DNA of 64,000 nt from Dallia pectoralis (Eukaryota; Chordata; Actinopteri; Esociformes; Umbridae), in the NCBI GenBank assembly GCA_029465975.1, contig CM055753.1:12222663-12286662 (forward strand), read 5' to 3'. Position 1 is the stretch's first letter. Every line of letters begins with the position of its first letter. The position numbers and the translations under genes were made by a program. Below the pieces are notes generated by a model, which did not search any database, was not told where the DNA came from, and saw only the letters and a list, made by a program, of their open reading frames with translations. Positions 1 through 12,531 of the stretch are shown here, in pieces.

Positions 1-600
1 ACAGCAGCAGGGCTGACAGGTCGTCAAGTGGTAACCTAGACGACACAATCTACTCCAACCTAATAGTGTGGATTTGAAATCGGGGCAACTCGATCCCTCG
101 GCCGTTGAAGACTTCCTTCTGGAAGTTCAGCTCAGCATCATGAGCAGTGGTTGGCTGTCGTCATGGAAACTGCAGCCACAGTAGGATCTCCAGGCCCCCG
201 TACGTAGAACCAGGCAGACGGGCCGGGATGGGCCTGAGGAAGTCAGATATGAGTTCAGGATCGAGGTCAGGACAGGGGGTCAGTCCTGCCCCCCACAACC
301 CTGAAAAACCATCTCTGACTTTCATTAGCTGAGCAAAACATCCTGAACAAACACACACAAACACTCACACTGAATGAAAGGAACCAAGCTCCTGTCAGAG
401 ATAACCTGTCAGGAACCCGGACCTCCAGGAGGCACAGGGTCCACCCAGACAACCCCGGCCCAGCAGGATGCAGCTATAGTGGGCTGGACCAGCCAGATAT
501 CCCCCTTGTTGGCCTGTGGTTCCTTCGATTCAGCAGCCATTGTGTCAGGGCAGTGCTGGGTTCAGGAGACAGGAATCTGGGTTCCTGTTGGTGATGTTGC
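1..600. other. No gene recognised (upstream intron of runx1t1)
   Basis: Mixed-composition DNA without a supported exon, RNA gene or repeat. It lies upstream of the first recognisable runx1t1 exon and is probably intronic, because that exon begins in the middle of a codon and needs a 5' exon outside the window. Confidence 0.5.
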
Positions 601-825
601 TCTAATCTCCTCCCTCTCTCCTCCCTCTTCTCTCCTCTCTCTCTCTCCCTCTCTCTCTCCCTCTTCTCTCCTCCCTCTCTCTCTCTCCCTCTTCTCTCCT
701 CTCCTCTCCTCTCCTCTCTCTCCCTCTCTCTCCTCCCTCTCTCCTCCCTCTCTCCTCTTTTTTGTACTCCTCTCTCGTTCTTCTTTGTTCTCTTTCCTTT
801 CTCAACTCCTCTCCTCTCTCTCTAC
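601..825. repeat. CT-rich polypyrimidine tract
   Basis: Imperfect CTCTCC/CTCCCT microsatellite, almost purely pyrimidine on the plus strand. It runs straight into the 24-bp array that follows. Confidence 0.9.
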
Positions 826-1040
826 TGGGTTCTCCCACTAGTCCTCTACTGGGTTCCCCCACCAGTCCTGTACTTGGTTCTCCCACCAGTCCTCTACTGG
901 GTTCTCCCACCAGTCCTCTACTGGGTTTTCCCACCAGTCCTCTACTGGGTTCTCCCACCAACCCTCTACTGGGTTCTCCCACCAGTCCTCTACTGGGTTC
1001 TCCCACAACCCTCTACTGGGTTCCCCCACTAACCCTCTCC
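826..1040. repeat. Minisatellite, 24-bp unit, about 9 copies
   Basis: Tandem copies of a unit beginning GGGTTCTCCCACCAGTCCTC, with few substitutions. Open frames across it on both strands are by-products of a period divisible by three. Confidence 0.9.
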
Positions 1041-1235
1041 ATGTCAGTGAAGTTTGGCTCAGAGAGTGAAGGACTTGTAGTCAAATGTTTTGGACCGATA
1101 GAACTGTAATTACAAATTGGCTTTTGTTGTTATTGTTTGATTTGAATCTGGCAAACGTGTCCCCAAATTATCTGGGTTGGCAGCCGGATACTGATGAGAG
1201 TACCGCCATGGAGGCTAGTTCGGGAGGGTTTAACA

Positions 1236-1622
1236 CAGGAATAAAGTGTGTGTATGTGTGTGTGAGGGTGTGTGTCTGTGAGAGTTTGGCTCTGTGTGTG
1301 TGAGGGTGTGTGTCTGTGAGAGTTTGGCTCTGTGTGTGTGAGGGTGTGTGTCTGTGAGAGTTTGGCTCTGTGTGTGTGAGGGTGTGTGTCTGTGAGAGTT
1401 TGGCTCTGTGTGTGTGAGGGTGTGTGTCTGTGAGAGTTTGGCTCTGTGTGTGTGAGGGTGTGTGTCTGTGAGAGTTTGGCTCTGTGTGTGTGAGGGTGTG
1501 TGTCTGTGAGAGTTTGGCTCTGTGTGTGTGAGGGTGTGTGTCTGTGAGAGTTTGGCTCTGAGTGTGTGAGGGTGTGTGTCTGTGAGAGTTTGGCGTGTGT
1601 GTGTGTGTGTGTGTGTGTGTGT
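1236..1622. repeat. Minisatellite, 38-bp unit x about 9, ending in (TG)n
   Basis: The unit contains GAGAGTTTGGCTCTGTGTG followed by TG-rich sequence. Copies are spaced 38 bp apart (for example 1281 and 1319). The array ends in a pure TG run at about 1593-1622. Confidence 0.9.
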
Positions 1623-1734
1623 CTGTCAGCCTGCTACACTGAGCAGCGGCTGTTTGCCAGAGTGGCTAAGAGCTGTGTCTCTAGGGAACCTGCTGATAGC
1701 GTAGACACACACTCATACAACATACACAAATACT

Positions 1735-1759
1735 GTACACACACACACACACACACACA

Positions 1760-1790
<31 letters not shown>
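1735..1790. repeat. (CA)n microsatellite
   Basis: CA dinucleotide run about 110 bp downstream of a TG run, so the two could pair as an imperfect hairpin. Confidence 0.9.
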
Positions 1791-1795
<5 letters not shown>

Positions 1796-2469
1796 GGCTA
1801 AAACACTAACACACACAGACAAATAGACAAATGCATGCACAATAGACGATTGCACACACTATCATGTGATGTGTGATGCTATGATGTCAATATGGACCAG
1901 AACCTCTGAGCACCTTGTTGAATCGATGCCACAATGACACACACACAGTCTAAATGTGGTCCAACCCGGTACTAACCAGCTGTACCTAATGAAGTGGCAT
2001 GTTCATGCCAGCTGACCTTAAAAAGTACTAGTTAACCCCATCACACCGATGTGTAAATACCATCAGCGCTTTTACTGTGAAACTGTGTACCTGCAGAATC
2101 CACCAAACCTCTGTTACCTGTGCAGCATTTAATCAGCATTTAATTATATTCATTGTGTTCATTCGTTTATAACTTGACCGTGCTGGTTTTAATAGTTCAT
2201 TTTCTATTTTGATAAAAATGTTATTTATGATGTTTCGTGAATTGTCTCATCTTGCAGTTGAACATGAAACATGAAAACATGAAAACATGGTTAGTGGTTC
2301 TGGTTCCCTATCAACTTAAAAATGTTCTGTACAAAATATATGAAATAAATATAACTTGCGATATCAATTAATTAGCCTGGCTGATTGGTTCGTTACCTCA
2401 GTTTGTTTTATTTCTAGAAATTGTAAATTTTGTTCAGCTTACATAATGGCGCTTTCAGTAGTAACAGCA
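1791..2469. other. No gene recognised
   Basis: AT-rich unique sequence with no supported exon or repeat. Confidence 0.5.
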
Positions 2470-2493
2470 GACTGTCTGTGTGTGTGTGTGTCT

Positions 2494-2563
<70 letters not shown>
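2470..2563. repeat. (TG)n microsatellite
   Basis: Long, almost pure TG run with a few C interruptions at its 5' end. Confidence 0.95.
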
Positions 2564-2565
<2 letters not shown>

Positions 2566-3177
2566 TCTTCATCGTTAGCCAGGTGAGGAGTTACTGTGAC
2601 TAACTAAGCCGTTGTTGCCTAAAGCTATGCCTCAGTCTTATCCAGTCAAAGACATTAGCTAACTAAGGTCACTACACATAAACACACACAGCTGATCTGA
2701 CTTGAGGTCACACACTAGACTGTCAACCTCCACAGCCAGCCAGATGTGATGCACAAGTGAGGAGAGACAAAGAGGGAGAGGGAGTGAGTGAGAGATAGAG
2801 AGTGAATGGTGGTGTTATAAATATTATACCCAACAATATTGTCCAATAACTATTGTAATAGCCTTTTTTATACACATAACTGCCTTTAGATTTACCAGAC
2901 CCTTTGATCCCACTGATAGAATGTTTATTTAATGGTGCTGTTGTGGTTTAATGTGGTGTTATAGTGGATACAGTAGAATGTGCAGTGTGTTATTGTGAGT
3001 GAATGACTGTGTTGTCACACACACACACACACACACAATATGGAACATTCATACATCTTCCTGACAGGCGGTCGGTCTAATGGGATGTGCTCTGAATACT
3101 GGTCCATCTGGCTGTGATGATAGTGCTGTGGTGGTGGGAGGAGCTGTGTGGTGGGGCGGGCTGTGTAGTAGGGGCAG
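2564..3177. other. No gene recognised
   Basis: Unique sequence with a short CA run near 3016-3039. No exon is supported. Confidence 0.5.
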
Positions 3178-4354
3178 AGCTGTGTAGCTAACCCATTGAG
3201 GAGTGAGGAGTTTCCAGTGTAGCTAACCCTGTGAGGAGTTTCCAGTGTAGCTAACCCAGTGAGGAGTTTCCAGTGTAGCTAACCCAGTGAGGAGTTTCCA
3301 GAGTAGCTAACCCAGTGAGGAGTTTCCAGAGTAGCTAACCCAGTGAGGAGTTTCCAGTGTAGCTAACCCAGTGAGGAGTTTCCAGTGTAGCTAACCCAGT
3401 GAGGAGTTTCCAGTGTAGCTAACCCAGTGAGGAGTTTCCAGTGTAGCTAACCCAGTGAGGAGTTTCCAGTGTAGCTAACCCAGTGAGGAGTTTCCAGAGT
3501 AGCTAACCCAGTGAGGAGTTTCCAGTGTAGCTAACCCAGTGAGGAGTTTCCAGTGTAGCTAACCCAGTGAGGAGTTTCCAGTGTAGCTAACCCAGTGAGG
3601 AGTTCCCAGTGTAGCTAACCCAGTGAGGAGTTTCCAGTGTAGCTAACCCAGTGAGGAGTTTCCAGAGTAGCTAACCCAGTGAGGAGTTCCCAGTGTAGCT
3701 AACCCAGTGAGGAGTTCCCAGTGTAGCTAACCCAGTGAGGAGTTCCCAGTGTAGCTAACCCAGTGAGGAGTTCCCAGTGTAGCTAACCCAGTGAGGAGTT
3801 TCCAGTGTAGCTAACCCAGTGAGGAGTTTCCAGTGTAGCTAACCCAGTGAGGAGTTCCCCGTGTAGCTAACCCAGTGAGGAGTTTCCAGTGTAGCTAACC
3901 CAGTGAGGAGTTCCCAGTGTAGCTAACCCAGTGAGGAGTTCCCAGTGTAGCTAACCCAGTGAGGAGTTTCCAGTGTAGCTAACCCAGTGAGGAGTTTCCA
4001 GTGTAGCTAACCCAGTGAGGAGTTCCCAGTGTAGCTAACCCAGTGAGGAGTTTCCAGAGTAGCTAACCCAGTGAGGAGTTCCCAGTGTAGCTAACCCAGT
4101 GAGGAGTTTCCAGTGTAGCTAACCCAGTGAGGAGTTTCCAGTGTAGCTAACCCAGTGAGGAGTTCCCAGTGTAGCTAACCCAGTGAGGAGTTTCCAGAGT
4201 AGCTAACCCAGTGAGGAGTTCCCAGTGTAGCTAACCCAGTGAGGAGTTTCCAGTGTAGCTAACCCAGTGAGGAGTTTCCAGTGTAGCTAACCCAGTGAGG
4301 AGTTTCCAGTGTAGCTAACCCAGTGAGGAGTTTCCAGTGTAGCTAACCCAGTGA
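3178..4354. repeat. Minisatellite, 28-bp unit, about 41 copies
   Basis: Copies of a unit starting GTGTAGCTAACCCAGTGAGG. Two variant positions (TTTCC/TTCCC and GTGT/GAGT) alternate along the array. It lies in the intron upstream of the first runx1t1 exon in view. Confidence 0.95.
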
Positions 4355-4879
4355 ATACAAGTTCCACCTTTTAGGGGACCACTGAAGGATGCATCAACTA
4401 AATCTACGCCACAGTCCATCCACTGCCCACACCGGCCTGAACATTATTTATTTTTGTGCTGTGGCCTGTTAACTCTTCTTTCTAAGAGGCCTCATCCGCT
4501 GCCAGACACAGAGTGTGTCCCAAATCACTTTCTATTTTCTATCTAGTGTACTACCTCTGAACATTAAAACGTGGGCTCTGGTTAAAACAAGTGTACTTTT
4601 TGTCTGCAGGCGATCGTTTGTGCGTCATCACAGTCTGTGTATGTACATTAAGGCATCAGCGAACATTATCACCGCCTGTACATTAAGCCAGCGGTGAACG
4701 TTATCAAGCTTAGTGAATCCTGGTTCGAGCTGAACTTTGTTTTCAAGGCTGTTTAAGATGCTGTTATCATGATATATTATTATTATGGCTCTTCGCTATA
4801 GTGGGTTTGTTGTCATAGTACTAATTCAAAGCTACGGTGTGTTTTATTGCAGTTCTAGTAACCTGAGTTAAAGGGCTTA
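4355..4879. other. No gene recognised; contains a degenerate dispersed repeat
   Basis: Unique AT-rich DNA. At 4514-4560 it carries a degenerate copy of the CCCAAAT...CTAGTG(T/C)ACTACC repeat family that recurs at 17403, 35768 and 48507. Confidence 0.45.
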
Positions 4880-5040
4880 GGGGTTAGGATATTGTTTAGT
4901 GTCAGGTTTAGAGTCAATCTCAGGTTTAAATGTTAGCCTAAGGTTTAGATTTAGGGTCAGGTTTAAGAGTTAGGGTCAGGTTTAAGAGTTAGCCTAAGGT
5001 TTAGAGTTAGCCTAAGGTTTAGAGTTAAGGTCAAGTGTGT
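4880..5040. repeat. Degenerate TTAGG/GTTTAGAGTTAG repeat
   Basis: Irregular 16-18-bp repeats of GGTTTAGAGTTAGCCTAA type. The sequence is telomere-like in composition but is not a (TTAGGG)n tract. Confidence 0.75.
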
Positions 5041-5079
5041 TCAATGTGTAAGTGATTGTGGTAGAAATTGTGGATGGGG

Positions 5080-5915
5080 ATATTTAATGTGATATTGATG
5101 GTGATATTAATGGTGATATTAATGGTGCTATTAATGGTGATATTTATGGTGATATTAATGGTAATATTAATGGTGATATTGATGGTGATATTATTGGCGA
5201 TATTAATGGTGATATTGATGGTGATATTAATGGTGATATTAATGGTGATATTAATGGTAATATTGATGGTGATATTGATGGTGATATTAATGGTGATATT
5301 AATGGTGATATTAATGGTAATATTAATGGTGATATTAATGGTGATATTAATGGTGATATTAATGGTAATATTAATGGTGATATTAATGGTGATATTGATG
5401 GTGATATTAATGGTGATATTAATGGTGATATTGATGGTGATATTAATGGTGATATTGATGGTGATATTAATGCTGATATTAATGGTGATATTAATGGTGA
5501 TATTGACGGTGATATTAATGGTGATATTAATGGTGATATTAATGGTGATATTAATGGTGATATTGATGGTGATATTAATGCTGATATTAATGGTGATATT
5601 AATGGTGATATTGATGGTGATATTAATGGTGATATTAATGGTGATATTAATGGTGATATTAATGGTGATATTAATGGTGATATTGATGGTGATATTAATG
5701 GTGATATTAATGGTGATATTGATGGTGATATTAATGGTGATATTAATGGTGATATTGATGGTGATATTAATGGTGATATTGATGGTGATATTAATGCTGA
5801 TATTAATGGTGATATTAATGGTGATATTGATGTGATATTGATGGTGATATTAATGGTGATATTGATGTTGATATTGATGTTTATATTGATGATGATATTG
5901 ACGGTAATATTGGCG
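5080..5915. repeat. Minisatellite, 12-bp unit, about 69 copies
   Basis: Tandem GATATTAATGGT with GATGGT, AATGCT and AATATT variants. The period is four codons, so several frames stay open (Met-Val-Ile-Leu on plus, Ile-Ser-Pro-Leu on minus). It ends about 130 bp upstream of a runx1t1 exon. Confidence 0.97.
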
Positions 5916-6042
5916 ACTAATGAATAGATATATAGGTATATCCTTATGGATATATACATATATATATCTTTGTCCTCTCGCTGAATGACCACATTATCTT
6001 GGACACATATATATCTATAACGTTGTCATCTTCTGCCTACAG

Positions 6043-6180
6043 ATCGTACTGAGAAGCGAAGCATCATGCCCGACTCACCTGCGGATGTGAAAGCACAATC
6101 CAGGTTGACTCCGCCCACTATGCCTCCTCCTCCAATCACGCAGGGAGCCCCAAGAACCGCCTCCTTCACGCCCACCACAT
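6043..6180 (+). CDS. runx1t1: runx1t1 exon: N-terminal Pro-rich segment
   Basis: Follows CTGCCTACAG and reads (D)RTEKRSIMPDSPADVKAQ, then LTPPTMPPPPITQGAPRT and SFTPTT, closely matching vertebrate RUNX1T1. It ends one base into a Leu codon before GTGAGG. The internal MPDSP methionine is used as a start in some isoforms of the family. Confidence 0.93.
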
Positions 6181-9100
6181 GTGAGGACTGACTCCTCCTA
6201 CACGCAGACACGCCTTTCTCACATGAGGAACAGTGGAAACCCTTCCTGTTATGAGTGACAGCTGGGCTCAATATAATGGCCCCACCCCACACAAGCCACA
6301 CCCTATGAAAACAACCTCTTAACAAGCCCCATGCGGCTGAAAACACTTCCTGGTTGCTTTTATAGCAACTTACTGATAAACTGTCATTTTCCTCATGAAC
6401 TTACAGTAAGACTCAGACCCAAATGCAGACAGGATAGCCTCATGTATTTATTAAATACAAATATACAGCAAATACAGGCAGGATAGCTACACCTCAGGTG
6501 TTTATTAAATACAAATATACAGCAAATACAGGCAGGATAGCTACACCTCAGGTGTTTATTAAATACAAATATACAGCAAATACAGGCAGGATAGCTACAC
6601 CTCAGGTGTTTAATAAATACAAATATACAGCAAATACAGGCAGGATAGCTACACCTCAGGTGTTTATTAAATACAAATATACAGCAAATACAGGCAGGAT
6701 AGCTACACCTCAGGTGTTTATTAAATACAAATATACAGCAAATACAGGTAGGATAGCTACACCTCAGGTGTTTATTAAATACAAATATACAGCAAATACA
6801 GGCAGGATAGCTACACCTCAGGTGTTTATTAAATACAAATATACAGCAAATACAGGTAGGATAGCTACACCTCAGGTGTTTATTAAATACAAATATACAG
6901 CAAATACAGGTAGGATAGCTACACCTCAGGTGTTTATTAAATACAAATATACAGCAAATACAGGTAGGATAGCTACACCTCAGGTGTTTATTAAATACAA
7001 ATATACAGCAAATACAGGCAGGATAGCTACACCTCAGGTGTTTATTAAATTACAGCAAATTAAATCACAAATATACAGCAAATACAGGCAGGATAGCTAC
7101 ACCTCAGGTGTTTATTAAATACAAATATACAGCAAATACAGGCAGGATAGCTACACCTCAGGTGTTTATTAAATACAAATATACAGCAAATACAGGCAGG
7201 ATAGCTACACCTCAGGTGTTTATTAAATACAAATATACAGCAAATACAGGCAGGATAGCTACACCTCAGGTGTTTATTAAATACAAATATACAGCAAATA
7301 CAGGTAGGATAGCTACACCTCAGGTGTTTATTAAATACAAATATACAGCAAATACAGGCAGGATAGCTACACCTCAGGTGTTTATTAAATACAAATATAC
7401 AGCAAATACAGGCAGGATAGCTACACCTCAGGTGTTTATTAAATACAAATATACAGCAAATACAGGCAGGATAGCTACACCTCAGGTGTTTATTAAATAC
7501 AAATATACAGCAAATAGCTACACCTCAGGTGTTTATTAAATACAAATATACAGCAAATACAGGCAGGATACACCTCAGGTGTTTATTAAATACAAATATA
7601 CAGCAAATACAGGCAGGATAGCTACACCTCAGGTGTTTATTAAATACAAATATACATCAAATGCAGGTAGGATAGCTACACCTCAGGTGTTTATTAAATA
7701 CAAATATACAGCAAATACAGGCAGGATAGCTACACCTCAGGTGTTTATTAAATACAAATATACAGCAAATACAGGCAGGATAGCTACACCTCAGGTGTTT
7801 ATTAAATACAAATATACAGCAAATACAGGCAGGATAGCTACACCTCAGGTGTTTATTAAATACAAATATACAGCAAATACAGGCAGAAGATGGGTGAACT
7901 GGGGTCAGATTTGGAAAAGGATCTGGCAGAGAGCTGGCATGGGAGGAAACAGAAAACAAGACCTTGGTATAGAGTTAGTGAGAGACAGGAGTGCGTAACA
8001 GAATTAGTGAGAGACAGAATTAGTGAGAGACTGGAGTGTGTAACAGAATTAGTGGGTGACAGGAGTGTGTAACAGAGTTAGTGAGAGACAGGAGTGTGTA
8101 ACAGAACTAGTGAGAGACAGAATTAGTGAGAGACTGGAGTGTGTAACAGAATTAGTGGGTGACAGGAGTGTGTAACAGAATTAGTGAGAGACAGGAGTGT
8201 GTAACAGAATTTGTGAGAGACTGGAGTGTGTAACATAATTAGTGAGTGACAGGAGTGTGTAACAGAATTAGTGGGTGACAGGAGTGTGTAACAGAATTAG
8301 TGAGAGACAGGAGTGTGTAACAGAATTAGTGAGAGACTGGAGTGTGTAACAGAATTAGTGAGAGACAGGAGTGTGTAACAGAATTAGTGAGAGACTGGAG
8401 TGTGTAACATAATTAGTGAGTGACAGGAGTGTGTAACAGAATTAGTGAGAGACTGGAGTGTGTAACATAATTAGTGAGTGACAGGAGTGTGTAACAGAAT
8501 TAGTGAGAGACTGGAGTGTGTAACAGAATAAGTGGGTGACAGGAGTGTGTAACAGAATTAGTGAGAGACTGGAGTGTGTAACAGATTTAGTGGGTGACAG
8601 GAGTGTGTAACAGAATTAGTGAGAGACAGGAGTGTGTAACTCCAGGCCATGACTCTCAACAGGAAACCGGTGGAGTGCCTACTCCAGGTAGGGAATGAGT
8701 CCTTACTCCAAGTGAAGGAGTTCAAGTACCTCGGGGTCTTGTTCGCGAGTGAGGGAACAATGGAGCGGGAGATTGGTCGGAGGATCGGAGCAGCGGGGGC
8801 GGTGTTGCATTCGCTTCCCCGCAACGTTGTGACGAAAAGAGAGCTGAGCCGAAAGGCAAAGCTCTCGATCTACCGGTCAATCTTTGTTCCTACCCTCTCT
8901 GGGTAGCTGGGTCATGACCGAAAGAACGAGATCGCGGGTACAAGCGGCCGAAATGGGTTTTCTCAGAAAGGTGGCTGGCCTCTCCCTTAGGGATAGGGTG
9001 AGAAGCTCAGTCATCCGAGAGGAACTTGGAGTAGAGCCGCTGCTCCTTTGCGTAGAAAGGAGCCAGTTGAGGTGGTTCGGGCATCTTGTACGAATGCCAC

Positions 9101-12100
9101 CTGGGCGCCTCCCTAGAGAGGTGTTCCAGGCACGCCCAGCTCGGAGGAGACCTCGGGGAAGACCCAGGACTAGGTGGAGAGATTATATCTCCACACTGGC
9201 CTGGGAACGCCTCGGGATTCCCCAGTCAGAGCTGGCTAATGTTGCCCGGGAAAGGGAAGTTTGGGGTCCCCTGCTAGAGCTGCTACCCCCGCGACCCGAC
9301 CCCGGACAAGCGGTTGAAGATGAGATGAGGGGTGTGTAACAGAATTAGTGAGAGACAGGAGTGTGTAACAGAATTAGTGAGAGACAGGAGTGTGTAACAG
9401 AATTAGTGAGAGACAGGAGTGTGTAACATAATTAGTGGGTGACAGGAGTGTGTAACAGAATTAGTGAGAGACAGGTGTGTGTAACAGAATTAGTGAGTGA
9501 CTGGAGTGTGTAACAGAATTAGTGAGAGACAGAATTAGTGAGGGACTGGAGTGTGTAACAGAATTAGTGAGAGACAGAATTAGTGTGTAACAGAATTAGT
9601 GAGTGACAGAATTAGTGTGTAACAGAATTAGTGAGAGACTGGAGTGTGTAACAGAATTAGTGAGAGACAGAATTAGTGTGTAACATAATTAGTGTGTAAC
9701 AGAATTAGTGAGAGACAGGAGTGTGTAACAGAATTAGTAAGAGACTGGAGTGTGTAACAGAATTAGTGAGAGACAGAATTAGTGTGTAACAGAATTAGTG
9801 AGTGACAGAATTAGTGTGTAACATAATTAGTGTGTAACAGAATTAGTGAGAGACAGGAGTGTGTAACAGAATTAGTAAGAGACAGAATTAGTGAGAGACT
9901 GGAGTGTGTAACAGAATTAGTGAGAGACAGAATTAGTGAGAGACTGGAGTGTGTAACAGAATTAGTGAGTGACAGAATTAGTGAGAGACTGGAGTGTGTA
10001 ACAGAATTAGTGAGTGACAGAATTAGTGAGGGACTGGAGTGTGTAACAGAATTAGTGAGTGACAGAATTAGTGAGAGACTGGAGTGTGTAACAGAATTAG
10101 TGAGAGACAGAATTAGTGTGTAACAGAATTAGTGAGTGACAAACGTGTGTAACAGAATCAGTGAGAGACAGAATTAGTGTGTAACAGAATTAGTACTAAG
10201 AACAAACAGAATTATCTAAACTGAAACAACCATTTGTGAAAACCATCAAAGCAAAACAATAATTTCAACAGGACAGTCAGTTAACATGCAAGACACCAAA
10301 AACATAAAATGTACTCCTCCTCTACCCCCATCTGTACCCCTCCCTCTATGATTTCACAATCCCTGTTAACAGATCAGTTGTACTCAGTAATTAACCCAAA
10401 TAGAATGATGTCTCAGAAGCAGAGAGTCTTTAAAGCATCACAGTGGTTCCACATTGGAGGAAAGCAGACTGCTTTGATTTTTCCAGCTTGGTGTAATCGT
10501 CACCAGATGTAACTCAAGTGTTCCGTTCTCCCAGTATTGGAAAAATGCCAGAGATGAAAGTTGTGTGTGTGTGTGTATGCAAGACCACAGAGTGCTCAAG
10601 CTAATAATATTAGCATGTTGGTTCAACACTCCTCACACACACAAACACTCACAAACAAACACACACATATAGATGCCAACAGACACTTAAGTGATTTCCC
10701 TTTTTGTCAGTCAACAATCGATGAAGATGAACAACAGTTTAGTTCTATTATGAAGGGAGACATAGTCAAGTTGTTTGTTCAATCCCAGTAGAACCCAAGC
10801 AGTAGAACCTTTGACCACATAGCCCAAACACGCCTATTGTATTATACCAATTACACAAACCACAGCACTTTTACTGATTCCTAACCTTATTTACAAAATG
10901 TTTAATAAATACCTAGAAACTTCAGTTATTAATGCAGAAGTCTGTTTTTTCCTGTCTAGAACTAGGGGTTTTTCTCCATCCATTTTCTCCATTTTTCTTT
11001 TCCTCTCTTTTTCTTATTTAGTAACCAACGGCAACATCAGCCACTCCCCCACAGCGTTGAATGGAGCACCATCGCCGCCCAATGGCTTCAGCAACGGGCC
11101 TCCTAGCTCCTCCTCCTCTTCCTCGCTGGCCAATCAGCAGCTCCCGCCGGCATGTGGCGCCCGGCAACTAAGCAAGCTGAAGCGATTCCTGACGACGCTA
11201 CAACAGTTTGGCAACGACATCTCGCCAGATATCGGGGAACGGGTCCGCACGCTGGTCCTGGGACTGGTGGTAAGATGTTCTGGATGGGGCACTGATAATG
11301 TAGTACAACCCAGATAATGTAGTACAACCCAGATAATGTAGTACAACCTGGATAATGTAGTACAACCCGGATAATGTAGCACAACCCGGATAATGTAGTA
11401 CAACCCGGATAATGTAGCACAAACCGGATAATGTAGTACAAACCGGATAATGTAGTACAACCCGGATAATGTAGTACAACCCGGATAATGTAGTGCAACC
11501 CGGATAATGTAGTACAACCCGGATAATGTAGTACAACCCGGATAATGTAGTGTAGCCCGGATAATGTAGTACACAGATAACTTAGTACAACCCGGATAAT
11601 GTAGTACAACCCGGATAACGTAGTACAACACAGATAATGTAGTGCACATATAACATAGTAACACACAGATAATGTAGTATGCAGATAACTTAGTACAACA
11701 CAGATAATGTAGTACACAGATAACTTGTTACAACACAGATCATGTAGTACGCAGATAATGTAGTACACAGATAATGTAGTACAACACAGATAATGTAGTA
11801 CGCAGATAATGTAGTGCACAGATAACGTAGTACAGCACAAATAATGTAGTACACAGATAACATAGTACAACACAGATAATGTAGTACACAGATAACGTAG
11901 TACGCAGATACCATAGTACAACACAGATACTGTAGTACACAGATAACGTAGTACAACACAGATAATTTAGTACACAGATAACATAGTACAACACAGATAA
12001 TGTAGTATGCAGATAACATAGTACAACACAGATAATGTAGTACACAGATAACGTAGTACACAGATAACATAGTACAGCACAGATAATGTAGTATGCAGAT

Positions 12101-12500
12101 AACATAGTACAGCACAGATAATGTAGTACACAGATACAGTAATATGTCATTATGATGAAATGAAGGTGAAAGGGAAACTTTGAGGTTCATTTGATGGGAA
12201 GAAAATGCACTGGGGAAAATGGAAAAACAATATGCACTTTCAAATAATTACATGCCGCATAACAGAAATAGCGTACCGTGTAAAAAAGGAGGGGTAGGGT
12301 GATGAAGAGGATGATGAAGAACGACGAGAAAGAGGGGGCAAATGCGGGAGAGTGGGGGGTTCTAGCGTAATTATCCAGTCAGAGCCTTCTCTCTTCTGGT
12401 TCGTTCTTGTTTATGTTTATCAGTGTGTCTACACACACACACACATTCACACACACATTCACACACACACACACATTCACACACACAGATACACTCACCA

Positions 12501-12531
<31 letters not shown>

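Noticed and set aside
5068..5992. MVIL-repeat hydrophobic 'membrane protein' (plus) and ISPL-repeat protein (minus)
   Set aside because: Both come from the 12-bp GATATTAATGGT array; no frame has non-repeat sequence of coding character.
1..6042. Upstream runx1t1 exons
   Set aside because: I searched for family N-terminal phrases such as those preceding DRTEK and found none; the exon must lie before the window.
6498..7998. Repeat protein with VFIKYKYTANTGRIATPQ modules
   Set aside because: The perfect 54-bp DNA period, interrupted copies that break the frame and the intronic location argue for minisatellite, not gene.
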